Shown here: in pieces, positions 1-10,920 of the stretch
How positions within the stretch are numbered: the first letter of the stretch is position 1
Layout of the letters: the number at the start of each line of letters is the position of its first letter
Origin: Papaver somniferum
Taxonomy: Eukaryota; Streptophyta; Magnoliopsida; Ranunculales; Papaveraceae
DNA length: 64,000 bases
Assembly (NCBI RefSeq): GCF_003573695.1
Contig: NC_039360.1
Location: 61,474,815-61,538,814 of the forward strand
Direction: 5' to 3'
Notes under the pieces: model-generated
What the model saw: the letters and a program-made list of their open reading frames with translations, nothing else
What the model was told of the DNA's origin: nothing
Database searches by the model: none
Made by a program: the position numbers and the translations under genes

Positions 1-1085
1 GAGGATAAATCGAAGGCATGGGTAACATCAGCAGACGAGAAGGAAGCATGGGTGAGAGCTATCAGTCGTTTTCAGAGATTAGGTAAGGATTTTTTGTAAA
101 ACCCTAATTTCATAAATTGGGGATTTTTGGGGGAAAGTTAGTGTACGTCTAATTAGGGGCATGGGTGAAAGTTTTCGAGTAGTTTTCAATGTATTAGGTG
201 ATTTAATCTCACTTTTTGTCAGAACCCTAATTTCACTGATTTGGGGATTTTGGAATTTTTTTTGTTGTAACTATAAAAAGGTGTTAGGGGTTGTGAAATT
301 CGGATCTCTGGGCTAGCCAGTGAGCAACATTTGCAGTTCAATATTAATTTCAAAATTCATTTTCAATTCATCCATGTTGAATCTCTCTTATGCATAAAGG
401 TTGAATGTGAATTGTATGTTGTGTAATGTGGAGCATGTTTATACCTGTTAGTATCATGATTACAAGCATGTCCATGTTCTAATTCACTTGCTAGGGTTTA
501 GAGGAAGCTCTTGATCATATGCTAGGAATGTTAATGTATTTGTATGTTCTTTTATTGAGCTGAATTGCCTTAGGATGAATGCTTAGCCATTTGGGCTACC
601 TGCTTGTGATCACCTGTGCTGTTAGAAGACAGCTGATACTAGGAGTGGAGCTAGGTCTTTGGCCAAGAATTCAATCCACTAGAGAGATTGCCTTAAGCTA
701 AACTAGCTAGAGGAGCTAAATGCTTGTGATTAGTTGTGCTGATTAAAGACAACTGATGCTAGGGGTAATTTGGTTAGGATAGTTAGTAGAATCCTCATTG
801 TAGTCTTTCATGAAAGAACAAGACATACATTGCATCATAATTTCCTTAGCCTAGGGTCAAGTAGTGGAATCAAAAACCTTAGTACCTTCTTTTGAATTCA
901 GATAACTTTAGAAATTTAGAAAACTTTAGCAAATCCTCCAAGTCCCCGTGGACAAACCTCTATTTACAGTCTATCTTCATCAAGACCCTGTATACTTGTA
1001 GGTAAAACATAGGTTGTAGTTTTTAGGTCTCATTCCTTGAGCTACCATTAATATGAATAATTGGTGTTGTGCATGTTTTACAGTG
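1..1085. other. Non-coding stretch, no gene recognised
   Basis: I find no convincing coding region. A GTAAG that could be a splice donor follows base 83, so the first bases might be the end of an exon of a gene lying to the left, but no protein family is recognisable. An imperfect ~43-bp direct repeat occurs at 601-642 and 721-763, both starting TGCTTGTGAT. Nothing else stands out. Confidence 0.4.
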
Positions 1086-1600
1086 GTGTACATATTGGTG
1101 CACCTGTGTAAATCTTATGAAAAAGTAGGTTCCCCTTGTTTTATAAGGGTGTACATATTGGTGCACCTGTAGGAAGTAATTCCCATGAAAAAATAGGTTT
1201 TTTTGTGGTTGTGAATAATCATCTTTATGCATGTTTTGAAGCGGTGTACGTATTGGTACACCTCTGTCATTCCCATGTAAAAGTAGGTTTGTGTGTGGTT
1301 GTGAATGATCGTTTTTCTACATGTTTTGCATGGGTGTACACATTGTTGTACCTGTATAACTCCCATGGAAAAGCGTGCCCGAGTGTGAATATGAATGATC
1401 GATTTTATGCATGTGTTTGCAGGGGTGTATACATTGGTGCACCCGTGTATTTTCAGTGAAAAAGTAGGTTTGTTTGTGGCTATGAAGGATTGGTTTTAGG
1501 AATGTTTCACATGGATGAATACATTGATGCACCAATATGCTTCTCATGAAAAAGTAGGTCTGGGTGTGAGTATGATTGATCTGTTGTGCGTGTTAGTAAT
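1086..1600. repeat. Six-unit ~90-bp tandem repeat with GTGTAC core
   Basis: The core GTGTACATATTGGTGCACCT or a close variant recurs at about 1086, 1149, 1244, 1334, 1425 and 1515, so the spacing is 63, 95, 90, 91 and 90 bases. Between cores each unit has a variant of CCCATGAAAAAGTAGGTTTG and of GTGAATGATCG. Open frames on both strands here are by-products of the repeat, as shown by their repeated peptide motifs, and are not genes. The core contains the inverted pair GTGTAC/GTGCAC. Confidence 0.85.
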
Positions 1601-2309
1601 CTCCTTTTCAGTAAAGTGCAATGAATCAATGTACTGGGATATTTCGAAACCATATTAAGTTTGTGTAGTAATGCCCACATGGATCGTGTCTCTGACCATA
1701 AACTAAGTTTTTATTTTGATCGTTTTTTTGCTTTGTTTTCTTATGTGGATGTTGGTGAAAGGATAATCACTTTCTTTTCAAGTTGCGATTTTCTTATATT
1801 CATTGTTTCGTCCTCAATGCAGTCCGGCTATTATGGATGTTATCCAACTGGAGCTTGGCATGGTTGATATTTTTCTCAGTCTGTGCGGACTAGGGTGGCA
1901 GTCTGGTTATCATGGATTTTGGATTTTTTTGGATCTTTGCATCGGTGTACATAATTGTACACACAAATGTAAATTAAAATTTTTAAAAAATGAAAATTAT
2001 ATAGTCATATGGGTACTCTTTTTGTAGCTCTCGGAAAATACTTTCCAAATATATGAAGTTTGTCGATTTGGGACGAGCGGTTTAAAAGATAAATTGTTTT
2101 TAATTATTTTTTATATTATTTAAAATTGCTGACGTGTCATTCCCAGGTTGAATGCGTCAGTTACAAAACCGTCCCAACTCGCTGCACGTGTGCTTTATGA
2201 AACACGTGTGGAGGTCAGCAGCGTCTTTACACAATTTTTGGATTTAACTGTACCTAGTCAACTAGGTCTGGACTAAACTGTTCTATTTAGTGGGGTATTT
2301 AGTGGGGTT
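1601..2309. other. Non-coding, with a GTGTAC dyad
   Basis: No gene recognised. The sequence GTGTACATAATTGTACAC at 1945-1962 is a dyad (GTGTAC and GTACAC arms, six-base spacer) related to the core of the adjacent tandem repeat. The identical 18-mer occurs again at 8228-8245. Confidence 0.5.
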
Positions 2310-3479
2310 TTAGACTGAACCGTTTTTTTCCCTTTTCTTTTTCTTGTTAGCGTCTTTTCTAGTCTTTACCTTTCCACCTAGGGATTTCATTGAAAGAGGG
2401 TTGTTCATATGTGGGATTCCTTGAAAATTGCGCAAGTCGTTCACTTCTTCATCCAGCATGTCATTTATAGTTTCAGTTTTCCTGTCATAACAAGAGAGGC
2501 TTCTTCCATTCCACATTAAAACGTCATTGTTCTTTGTGAGCGCGAAAGGTTCATAGTAGTTGTTGCCGTTCATAATTGAGCATGGCATATGAAACTCCAG
2601 ATTCCAACTCCAGGATCGATTCCCTTCTTCTTTATCATCCGTTTCCTTCTGCTTAATTTTATATGACCATATGTCCAATTGGCCATTGACTAAATGAACC
2701 AGACATAAATCCCCTCCCAACACCTTGATTTGGTAGTCGGCATGCTCACTTCCAACAAAACATGGTGGCATAGCTGGGAGCCATTGGAACTTTTCATCTG
2801 TCAAATCAAAAGCCACAATTTTGTTTTTATCGTAATCCAGCCAGCCCAGTATATTGATCCATTTGCAAGAACACCTCTTTTATGCAACGAGTAGGTAACT
2901 TCTCCGAGACTTCTCCACCCAGCGTCCTTCCCAAGTGTGTATATCTCAACAAATCCTTTGGTGACTGGCAAATAATACTCATTTCTGTCCCGGTAATGGA
3001 TGCGAATGACCTTGTACTCGTTACTTCAAGGTTGATAGCCAAATCCACTGACAACCCTTTTTGTATTTCAGGCGGGGAAGGTTAATGTATTCCCTAGTGA
3101 TGGGATTGCAGATGTAGACGGGATCATTGACTTGGTGATGGGGTACGCGAAAACAAACCAAACCATTGCAGGAACCAACCATTTGATCCACGAATGAATG
3201 GCGATCTCGGAGGTTAATGCCAGGATGATTAATCTTTGTAAGAGTTTTGAATGAGCAGTCCTCCTTTTCAGAATTAATCTTACTAAAAATCTCTTCATAA
3301 TCTCCATAGTAAAGATGAAGGTTTCTTTCCCATCCAGATCGAAACAAGAACAGAATACCCACTTTTTTGTGAGAGAGGATACTTTCCCATGTTTTGCATA
3401 CAAGTTTGCACTTCAAAAGAGGCTCTGGAGGAAGCCGAGAAAAGATCTCCAATCTCAAATCTTTCGGAAGATCCTCCAT
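2310..3479 (-). pseudogene. F-box protein with F-box-associated domain, frameshifted
   Basis: The first frame (3479 downward) starts with Met-Glu-Asp-Leu-Pro and contains an F-box (LRLEIFSRLPPEPLLKCKLV, then CKTW). This is the Skp1-binding module of SCF ubiquitin ligases. The F-box-associated motifs follow in order: GSCNGLVC, ICNPITREYINLP, GFGYQP, NEYKVIRI, ANGSIYWAGW and IVAFDL. They lie in three frames. There is a frame change near 3050, an in-frame TGA at 3028-3026 (inside the GFGYQP/NEYKV stretch), and a second frame change near 2838. The final frame ends at TAA 2312-2310 with a lysine-rich tail. About 390 codons is a normal length for this family. I infer a dead copy. An intron could hide one frame change, but the in-frame stop argues against a working gene. 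Confidence 0.85.
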
Positions 3480-3603
3480 TAACAAAAAAATAAAATTAAC
3501 ACCCACAGAAAAAAAATCCTTCAAGAACGATGGTCAATCCTCTGACCAACTGCGGAATTTTTCTATATACCTCACACCATTGTTGACGCCTCTTATAGGT
3601 AGA

Positions 3604-3745
3604 GGAAACCTTCTTCTGAAAAGTTTTGAGTTTTAATGCAACCTACTGTTGATGCCTCTTGTACATGTAAAAATAGAGAAAAAGGATCTGTTTTTAGAAT
3701 GAGATCTGGTTTGGGAAACCTTCCTCTGAAAAGTTTTGAGTTTTA
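3604..3745. repeat. Pair of 32-bp direct repeats upstream of the F-box relic
   Basis: The segment beginning GGAAACCTTCTTCTGAAAAG at 3604-3635 recurs at 3714-3745 with one difference. Both copies are preceded by a GTTGA(C/T)GCCTCTT motif. They lie just upstream of the F-box pseudogene start and look like a local duplication of its leader or promoter. Confidence 0.7.
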
Positions 3746-4339
3746 CTACAACAAAAACAAACTTCTGCATCGCTAAATATAATCAAATCTCCGAATTCAT
3801 TAATATATGCGGATCCCACTTGAACATGGATTCTTCTGATAATCAATATCAATATAAATTAAAAATAAATAAATTAAATCTGAAAATACAGAATAGAATC
3901 ACCTTCTCAGAATCCTTCCATACTTAAATCAGGATCTCATCTCTCTCGATTTCGTTAGTCTCGGAAGCAAAGCAATCTCCAAAAGGAAGACGTTTTAGGT
4001 TGTACTTTGTAGCACAGTTCAGAAACCATAAATTTAGACTTGATTATTATAGATTCTGTCAGGGATAAGAAAAGTACTAATGCACCCTCGGGTGACTTGG
4101 GCTGTGACCCCGTTGGGCAGCGTCTTCTGGGAGTACTAAAAGCAATGGGCCTGGGGTTGAGAGTCTCGGTTAAAAAGATTTTCTTACATTTGAGGTTATT
4201 GCTGGGTACGAGGGTGAGTGTAGTGTAGTGGATTAAAAGATGGCAATAAAAGCGACATCTCAGCAGAAAGGTTTTAAAAAAAGTCGTCCCTTTTTTTTCC
4301 TGTTCAAAAGCAGGTAAGCGTAGCGAGAATTTCAAAATA

Positions 4340-4482
4340 GGCGAGGTTTTGGACATCGCCAGAAAAAACGAAAAAGCGATGGGACGGACGCTTTTGTAAA
4401 ATTCAGCGAGGGTGTAGACATCGCTTTAGAGCGAGGCCTGGGGCATCGCTCAAATGTTTGAAGCGAATTCCCACTTCTCGCT
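4340..4482. repeat. Cluster of five short AGCG...CGCT hairpins
   Basis: Inverted repeats with AGCGA/TCGCT-type arms occur at 4340-4360, 4375-4392, 4405-4425, 4430-4450 and 4462-4482. Four of the five are exactly 21 bases long, while their loops differ. Three share the pattern GCGAGG-N-CATCGC. Clusters like this are known from the subterminal parts of plant DNA transposons, but I could not find flanking terminal repeats. Confidence 0.7.
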
Positions 4483-7400
4483 GAAAATAAATATTTGTTT
4501 GACCTTTTTAGTCTACACCCCTGTTACACCCTACTATACAATTTACACTCTTTCATACTAATTCGTGCTCTCCCCCACCGCTACACTCAGGCCTCTCTTC
4601 AGCGTGACGTTGCGTCATTCTGCAACTCGTACCTTACCTCTTCCACTACACTCAGCCTAAGGATAGAGCGACTGCCCTACCACATAGTGGCCCCACCATG
4701 GTGTCACGTAGGGTAGGGAGAATGTCTAAGTGTAATGGTGAGGGAGGGGGAAAAGGAAGAAGAAATTACCGTGTATTTTGTTTGTTTGTTTTTCCCGAAA
4801 AAAAGGCTAGCCTCGAAAGATATATTGGTCACTCCGATTTACCAAATTTGAAACTTTACGGAGAATTTTCAAGATCATACAAAAGTCATAAAAGTTATAG
4901 TATCTCCACCAATTATTGCCTATCAAATCTATCATTTCAGAATTAAAAACAGTTTCAAAGTACCGTATACTCTCTCTCGCAATGGAGAGCACCAAACAAA
5001 CAGGGCCAAACTGATTTTGACGACAAAACCAGGATGTAACATAGCACAAGGCTATGATTGGATCAAATCCAACCAAATGTTCATCGGAACATGTAAACAA
5101 CATGAACCAGAGTTTTTCAAGTTTAGATTTCCTAATTCAATCAAGTTAGCAATGACCCAACTAATAGTAACAGTAACCAAGTAGTATCCAAAGTGTCTTA
5201 GGTAGCGGCAGTAATCCAAATCTGTCTTCAAGTGTCTGTAAAGGAAAAATTTGGGTCGACTCGACTTTGGAGAAGTTGTAATAGTTGTGGTATTAGATGA
5301 GATTGATGATGATCTTGAACGGGTTGTAGTTGTATTTGTTTCTATTACTTGAGTTGTTATTGAGCTTGTTGGTGATGGTGAAAAGATTATGTGAAATAGA
5401 TATGGATTAAGTACATCACCGGCCAGTCCAACATACAACTAACCGTAAATAACTGCCCAAGTAATCAGATGTAGAGGAAAGATTACGAAACTGAGATAAC
5501 AATGAATCAATTCTGACACATTCCCAAAAGCTAAAACTTAAAATAGATAAATCAGAAAATGAACAGGTAAATTTAAAGCTATAATAGAAAATCGATAAAG
5601 CCGAAATCAAAAAAAGAGATGTCGAAGAAGAAGATGGTGCTGCTACTTGGTCGGAGATCGGAACTGATAAATATTGACTGTGTTATCATCTCTTCTTTAG
5701 ATGTGAAAAAGCATAATCTAATCCAACCAATACTCAACAAATCAAAACAGTAACAGATCCGGAGAAAATAAAAGGGAAGATGATAACCAACAAATTTGTC
5801 TGAACCCAAAGGAAAAGTTTCGAAAACTAAATCCAAACCAAAAAATAACAGTTTGTAAAGATCAAATCAAAAACTAGAAAAGCAGAAGAAGAGAAAAATA
5901 CTAAAGAGTTGATAACAGATTTGGAAGTTCTGCTCCAATCGGCGCTCATGGGTACATATTGGAGCAGGCGGCGCTTTTAGGTTAAAGGATTTTCTGAATT
6001 TTGATAGGTTGAAGAGAGAGGTTAAAGGATGCTATTTTCGTTCATTTTGATACAGAGTACTACGAACAGACTACCAGAAAGTGGGAAAGATGAAAAAAAA
6101 TATATAAAAAAAAATAACGCTAACAAAAGTTTAAAAAAATAATGTTTGATCCCTTATATGTTGGACTTTAGACTCATCAGTCTTGTTCCTCAAAGCTTAG
6201 TATTAGGAGGTTCTAATTCACCAAATTTTAAAATGGTTAATGCATTATTTTAATGATTCAACCCAAATTAATATATTTCACTGTTGAAAATAACCATCAC
6301 CAATATATATATATATATATATGCTTATTTTAACCCAGTTAATACTTTTTCATTCCATGTCCAAAACCACTCTCCCTGAAGAAAAAAATTCTAAACCTAA
6401 TATCTTCTTCTCAATGTAAGTCAATCTCCAAGCATAAATCTGAAAATCAAACAAATAATCGATTCAATTTTAAAACCTTAATCGTCAATATCAGTACATT
6501 TCTTTTGAAGATTACCACAATCTAAAGAAAACACTTGACGAGATTCAATTTTAGCATTGAAGAGTTCACCGTTCAAAGCTATTAGAAAGATGGGTTTAAT
6601 ATATTCTTATCATTTAATTAATCTATTCTTATCATTTAATTTAATTGCAAATGTTAATGAATCGATTTCATAATTTCTTTTAGGATATTAAAAACCTAAT
6701 TACTTTTGTTTATATTTTAACCTCTTATTCGTTATACCAACCCTGTAGTTTATTGGTCACAAGTTCATTAATCAAGCAGCTTAATGTTATAAAGGGATCT
6801 GAATGTTGGGTGTGTACAATAAGTACGAGTGCTGCAAATGTATCAATGACACTAACCCGTGCTTTATTGAAGATGGCTCTACGGACGATATACTCATATT
6901 GCAAAAACTGAAGTAAGAGGAGAAAAAAAACAATATGAGAGTAACCAACTGACTAGTGAATAAAAATGGAATCAAAGAGAGTGAATATTCATACATAGAA
7001 ATACAAAGTGTTATAGATTCGTTTCTATGAACATAAACACACTACTAGTCTATTATTGTTTCTTAAAGAAAACAAAGACACAAACTGATGAACATAATTC
7101 AACATTACTAGTAATGAAAACCTACACTTCGATTCAGGATTGGTATAACCAAAATAAGCAGCTAAAACCTACGTTGACTAGAAGACTCTTCAAATCCAAA
7201 CTAATAACTTATGCTTCTTTTCCTTTTAATGTAGCGCTTTCAGGAGAGACAAATAAAAGTCTCTTGTTGTTTGAGATAGAAGTTGGATGGATCATATTAA
7301 TTAAGTATGGTTAAGATCGCTTTCTAATGTGAAGTTGATGCATGGAGGAGGTTTTAAAAGCTTTCCCACAGGTAAGGATTTTATGCGAAAGCTGTTTATT

Positions 7401-8251
7401 AAGCAAGGTTTAACAAAACTGTTGAATTTAATTAGTTTCGGTTTATTCAACGAGGAGTAATTGATATCGACTGAGATTTTTTTAACTAAGCGATGCAATT
7501 TTGTTTTTTAGACAACATATGATTTGTCCAAACTCTACCATGTTGATGAGTCATTAACATTGCATAATGGCCATATGGGAAATTTGACGTCTTACATAGT
7601 GTTTGTACTGCTATCCATGGTTGAGAACAAACAAGGTTTATATTTTGTGGGTAAGTGTAAAAAATATGATATTCATATATTAAGAACATAGTGGCCAGTT
7701 CTCTGTTTGGTTGTGCGCATAGATGTATCTCACATATTCGAAAAATGATGTGATTATATATTTGATTTTACTGGTTGGTGTGAATCGGAAGTAGACGATT
7801 ATAAATTATTCAAAGTGAAAAGTTTTCTGGTAATAGTGATATCTAGTGTTGCAATTAATCTCAGCTTGTATGATGTTGCGATTGATCACTTTACATTATA
7901 TTAGACAGTTGCATTTCCATAGGCCACTTGTGTATGTATTATTGTTACGACTCAATTTGCATTTTGTTAGAAAGTTGGCCTTGTGTATGCCATTTTGTAG
8001 TGTATGTCGCGTACATGGAAGTTTTTGGGACACTAAATGAATTCCCTTAAGATACTGGAATACGGTTTCTTAATTGAATGCGCCAATCTGAAGCATGAGA
8101 TATGTTCCAATATTTGCTTGGTGATGGGAAGATGTGAGCATTACAATTATTTTATTTTATTAGAAATATTTTATTTTGTAATTGGATTGTCAATGTGCAT
8201 GTAGTTGTAGGAATGCTAATTCTTAGTGTGTACATAATTGTACACATGTTG
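4483..8251. other. Long non-coding AT-rich stretch
   Basis: No ORF here resembles a known family; the open frames are short, low-complexity or on the opposite strand of one another. There is an (AT)10 microsatellite at 6303-6322. The 18-base dyad GTGTACATAATTGTACAC sits at 8228-8245, directly before the start of LTR element A. The part from 3746 to 4339 is likewise unremarkable. Confidence 0.4.
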
Positions 8252-8526
8252 TGTTAGAGCATTGCTCGGTCAAACTCGCAAGTGTTGCTATCTCAAGCTT
8301 GTTTGTCAAGTTTATTTGCCAAAACTATAAGTCTTGATTTCTCGTCTACTTATAGCTAAATCTCAGATTATGATAGAATGTGTAGTTGAGCTTTAAGCTT
8401 CACGGTGTTCATCGATTGAAGACAAAGAACGACTAAAGGGAGCTTTTGGAACATCATCAACAAAAGGTATGTGGAGACTTGAACTCATCTATCACTCAAA
8501 AGTTTATTGCTACTCTATATCCTATC
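8252..8526 (+). mobile_element. Element A: first part of the 5' LTR
   Basis: The LTR begins TGTTAGAGCATTGCTCGGTC, the same start as both LTRs of element D. It breaks off at 8526, where element B is inserted, and resumes at 24979 after the CTATC target duplication. The two parts add up to about 2.49 kb, matching the other family members. The five bases before it (8247-8251) are TGTTG, but no matching 3' end was found. Confidence 0.85.
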
Positions 8527-10920
8527 TGAAAAAGCGGGGGTCTAACAACACCACCCAATATTTCGCTTAACAATTTGTATGGACTAACTCCGAAATACTT
8601 TTCTAGAGAATCAACTAGACAGTCAGACTCAATCTAGATAAAAAGTATCTCAAGGAGTTATTATCTCAATCTCTCGATTTGATCTTAACTCAAGCAAATA
8701 GAAACCTGCGAGTCTTTATCAAAGAGAGATAACTTGGACAGTACCAAAGACCAATGTCCAAGGATCAATCAATATCAATCAACAACCAAAGTTGGATTTC
8801 CAATTGATGATCACGAACGCACAACCTGTATTATTTCAATTATATAACAAATATAATGTGGAAAATAAATAACACAGACACCAGAAATTTTGTTAACGAG
8901 GAAACCGCAAATGCAGAAAAACCACGGGACCTAGTCCAGATTGAATACACATTGTATTAAGACGTTACAGACACTAGCCTACTCCAAGCTAACTTCGGAC
9001 TGGACTATAGTTGAACCCCTATCAATCTCCCGCTGATACAAGGTACAGTTGTACTCCTACGCCTCTGATCCCAGCAGGATACTGCGCACTTGATTCCCTT
9101 AGTTGATCTCACCCACAACCAAGAGTTGTTGTAACCCAAAATCACAGACTTGATAATAAACAGATCTGTCTCACACAGAAAAGTCTATCAAAGGATAAAT
9201 CTGTCTCCCACAGATAAACCCTAGGTTTTGTTCCGTTTAAGAAATAAAATCAAGGTGAACAGGAACCAATTGATAATCCGGTCTTATATTCCCGAAGAAC
9301 AGCCTAGATTAATCAATCACCTCTCTACAATCCTTCCTGACTAGACAAGCGGATTGTCGAGGAATCACAAACAGTGAGACGAAGATGTTTGTGACTTCTT
9401 TATCTTGCCTATCGGAGAACTCTCACGATCTCAAGCCAATCAATCGATTGTACTCGCACGATAGAAGATGCAAGATCAGATCACACAACTACGATAAAGT
9501 AGTATCGGTCAGGATTCACAATCCCAATGAAGTCTTTAAGTCGTTAACCTGATTTTAGAGAAGAAAATCAAAGTTTAATGGAGATCGACTCTAGCGACCG
9601 CACTAGTAGCACACAGACGTGTGGGGATGAGGTTCGCCCAATACCAGACTCCTTTATATAGCATTCAAATCAGGGTTTTGCCTTGGGTACAAAGCAATCC
9701 TTATTCACCGTTAGATGAAAACCTGATTTATATTCAAGCTAATATTTCTCAACTGTTAGATCGAAAACTTAGCTTGTCACACACACTTGGGTAAACGTTT
9801 ACTGGGTTCGTGAAAACCATGCCCAAACGTGTACGTGTATGTTGGTTCAACATAGTAACTCAAAAGGTCAACCATATGAGCATTTCATATTAACCTTGTT
9901 CTTCTTCACCATAACTAGTTCAATTGACTCAAATGAACTAGTTAGAGAGTTGTTCAATTGCTATGAGATCTTATGTAACTACACAAGACACAATTGAAAC
10001 AAAGATGATTCGATTCGATTGAATCGGATCATGATCATTATAACCACGGTTTGCATAAAGCATTCCTTAGTAATTTAATGTTTCTTGTTCAGAGCACATC
10101 TTTAGATCATAACCTCTTAAGTTCACAAACAAGTTCGCGGACTTAAGTTAATCGGTTGAGTTTTCCAAACTCAGCAGAAATTCTCGGTTCGAGAACTTCC
10201 GCCAATTCGCGTACTGGGTTCGCGGACTGAGTTCTCGGACTAAGCACACAAACAAGTTTTGGAAAATCCAGCAGAAATTCTCGGTCGAGAACTTCCGAAA
10301 GTTTGCGGGCTGAGTCTGCGGACTGGGTTCGCGGACTTGGCAAGCCAATTCCACAATCCTCCCAATTTCTCTTGATCAACAAAGTTCGAAAACTTCGGTT
10401 CAAGGAATACATGGTTATATAATCTAAACTCTCATTTCAATCATTGAGACATTCTCAGAGGACGTTATGTAGCCGTTGTTCACAGGATGATTCACGTCAG
10501 GGCAATTCTCAAAGTGATTGAAACTTTCATGACTTTCGTCACTAGGTGAAGTTAAACTTGATCAAAGTGAACGCTTTACCAACACACGATTTAGAGATAA
10601 GATATAAGCAATGAATGCTCAGCTCGAAATGTCAAGTGTGTATGATCTAGTCTATATAGCATACGACTTTTGTCTCATAAGAAGTAGGAGATAGAATAGA
10701 TAGACTTTTGAGTGATAGATAAGTTCAAGTCTCCACATACCTTTTTGTTGATGAAGTTCCATAGTTCCTTGTATAGATCTTCGTCGTTGTATGATGAATC
10801 GCCATGAAGTCCTTGAGCTTAACTACATTTTTCCTATCCTAGTCCGAGACTTAGCTATATAGGCTAGAAATCAAGAATCATAGTTTGGATCACTAACATT
10901 GACAAACATGCTTGAGATAG
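8527..10920 (-). repeat. Element B 3' LTR, main part
   Basis: It starts (plus-strand view) TGAAAAAGCGGGGGTCTAAC, the reverse complement of the family LTR end, and runs to the insertion point of element C after GATAG. A TATA-like CTTTATATAGC is at about 9652-9661, read on minus. A block of CGCGGAC/GTCCGCG motifs lies at about 10130-10345. The last 36 bases of this LTR are at 18605-18640. Confidence 0.88.

Noticed and set aside
1023..1547. Overlapping ORFs on both strands with recurring VHQYVHP and KT peptides
   Set aside because: They are translations of the ~90-bp tandem repeat; both strands are open and no known domain is present.
5052..5438. 128-codon minus-strand ORF rich in Ser/Thr
   Set aside because: Low complexity, no domain, no supporting splice or promoter context.
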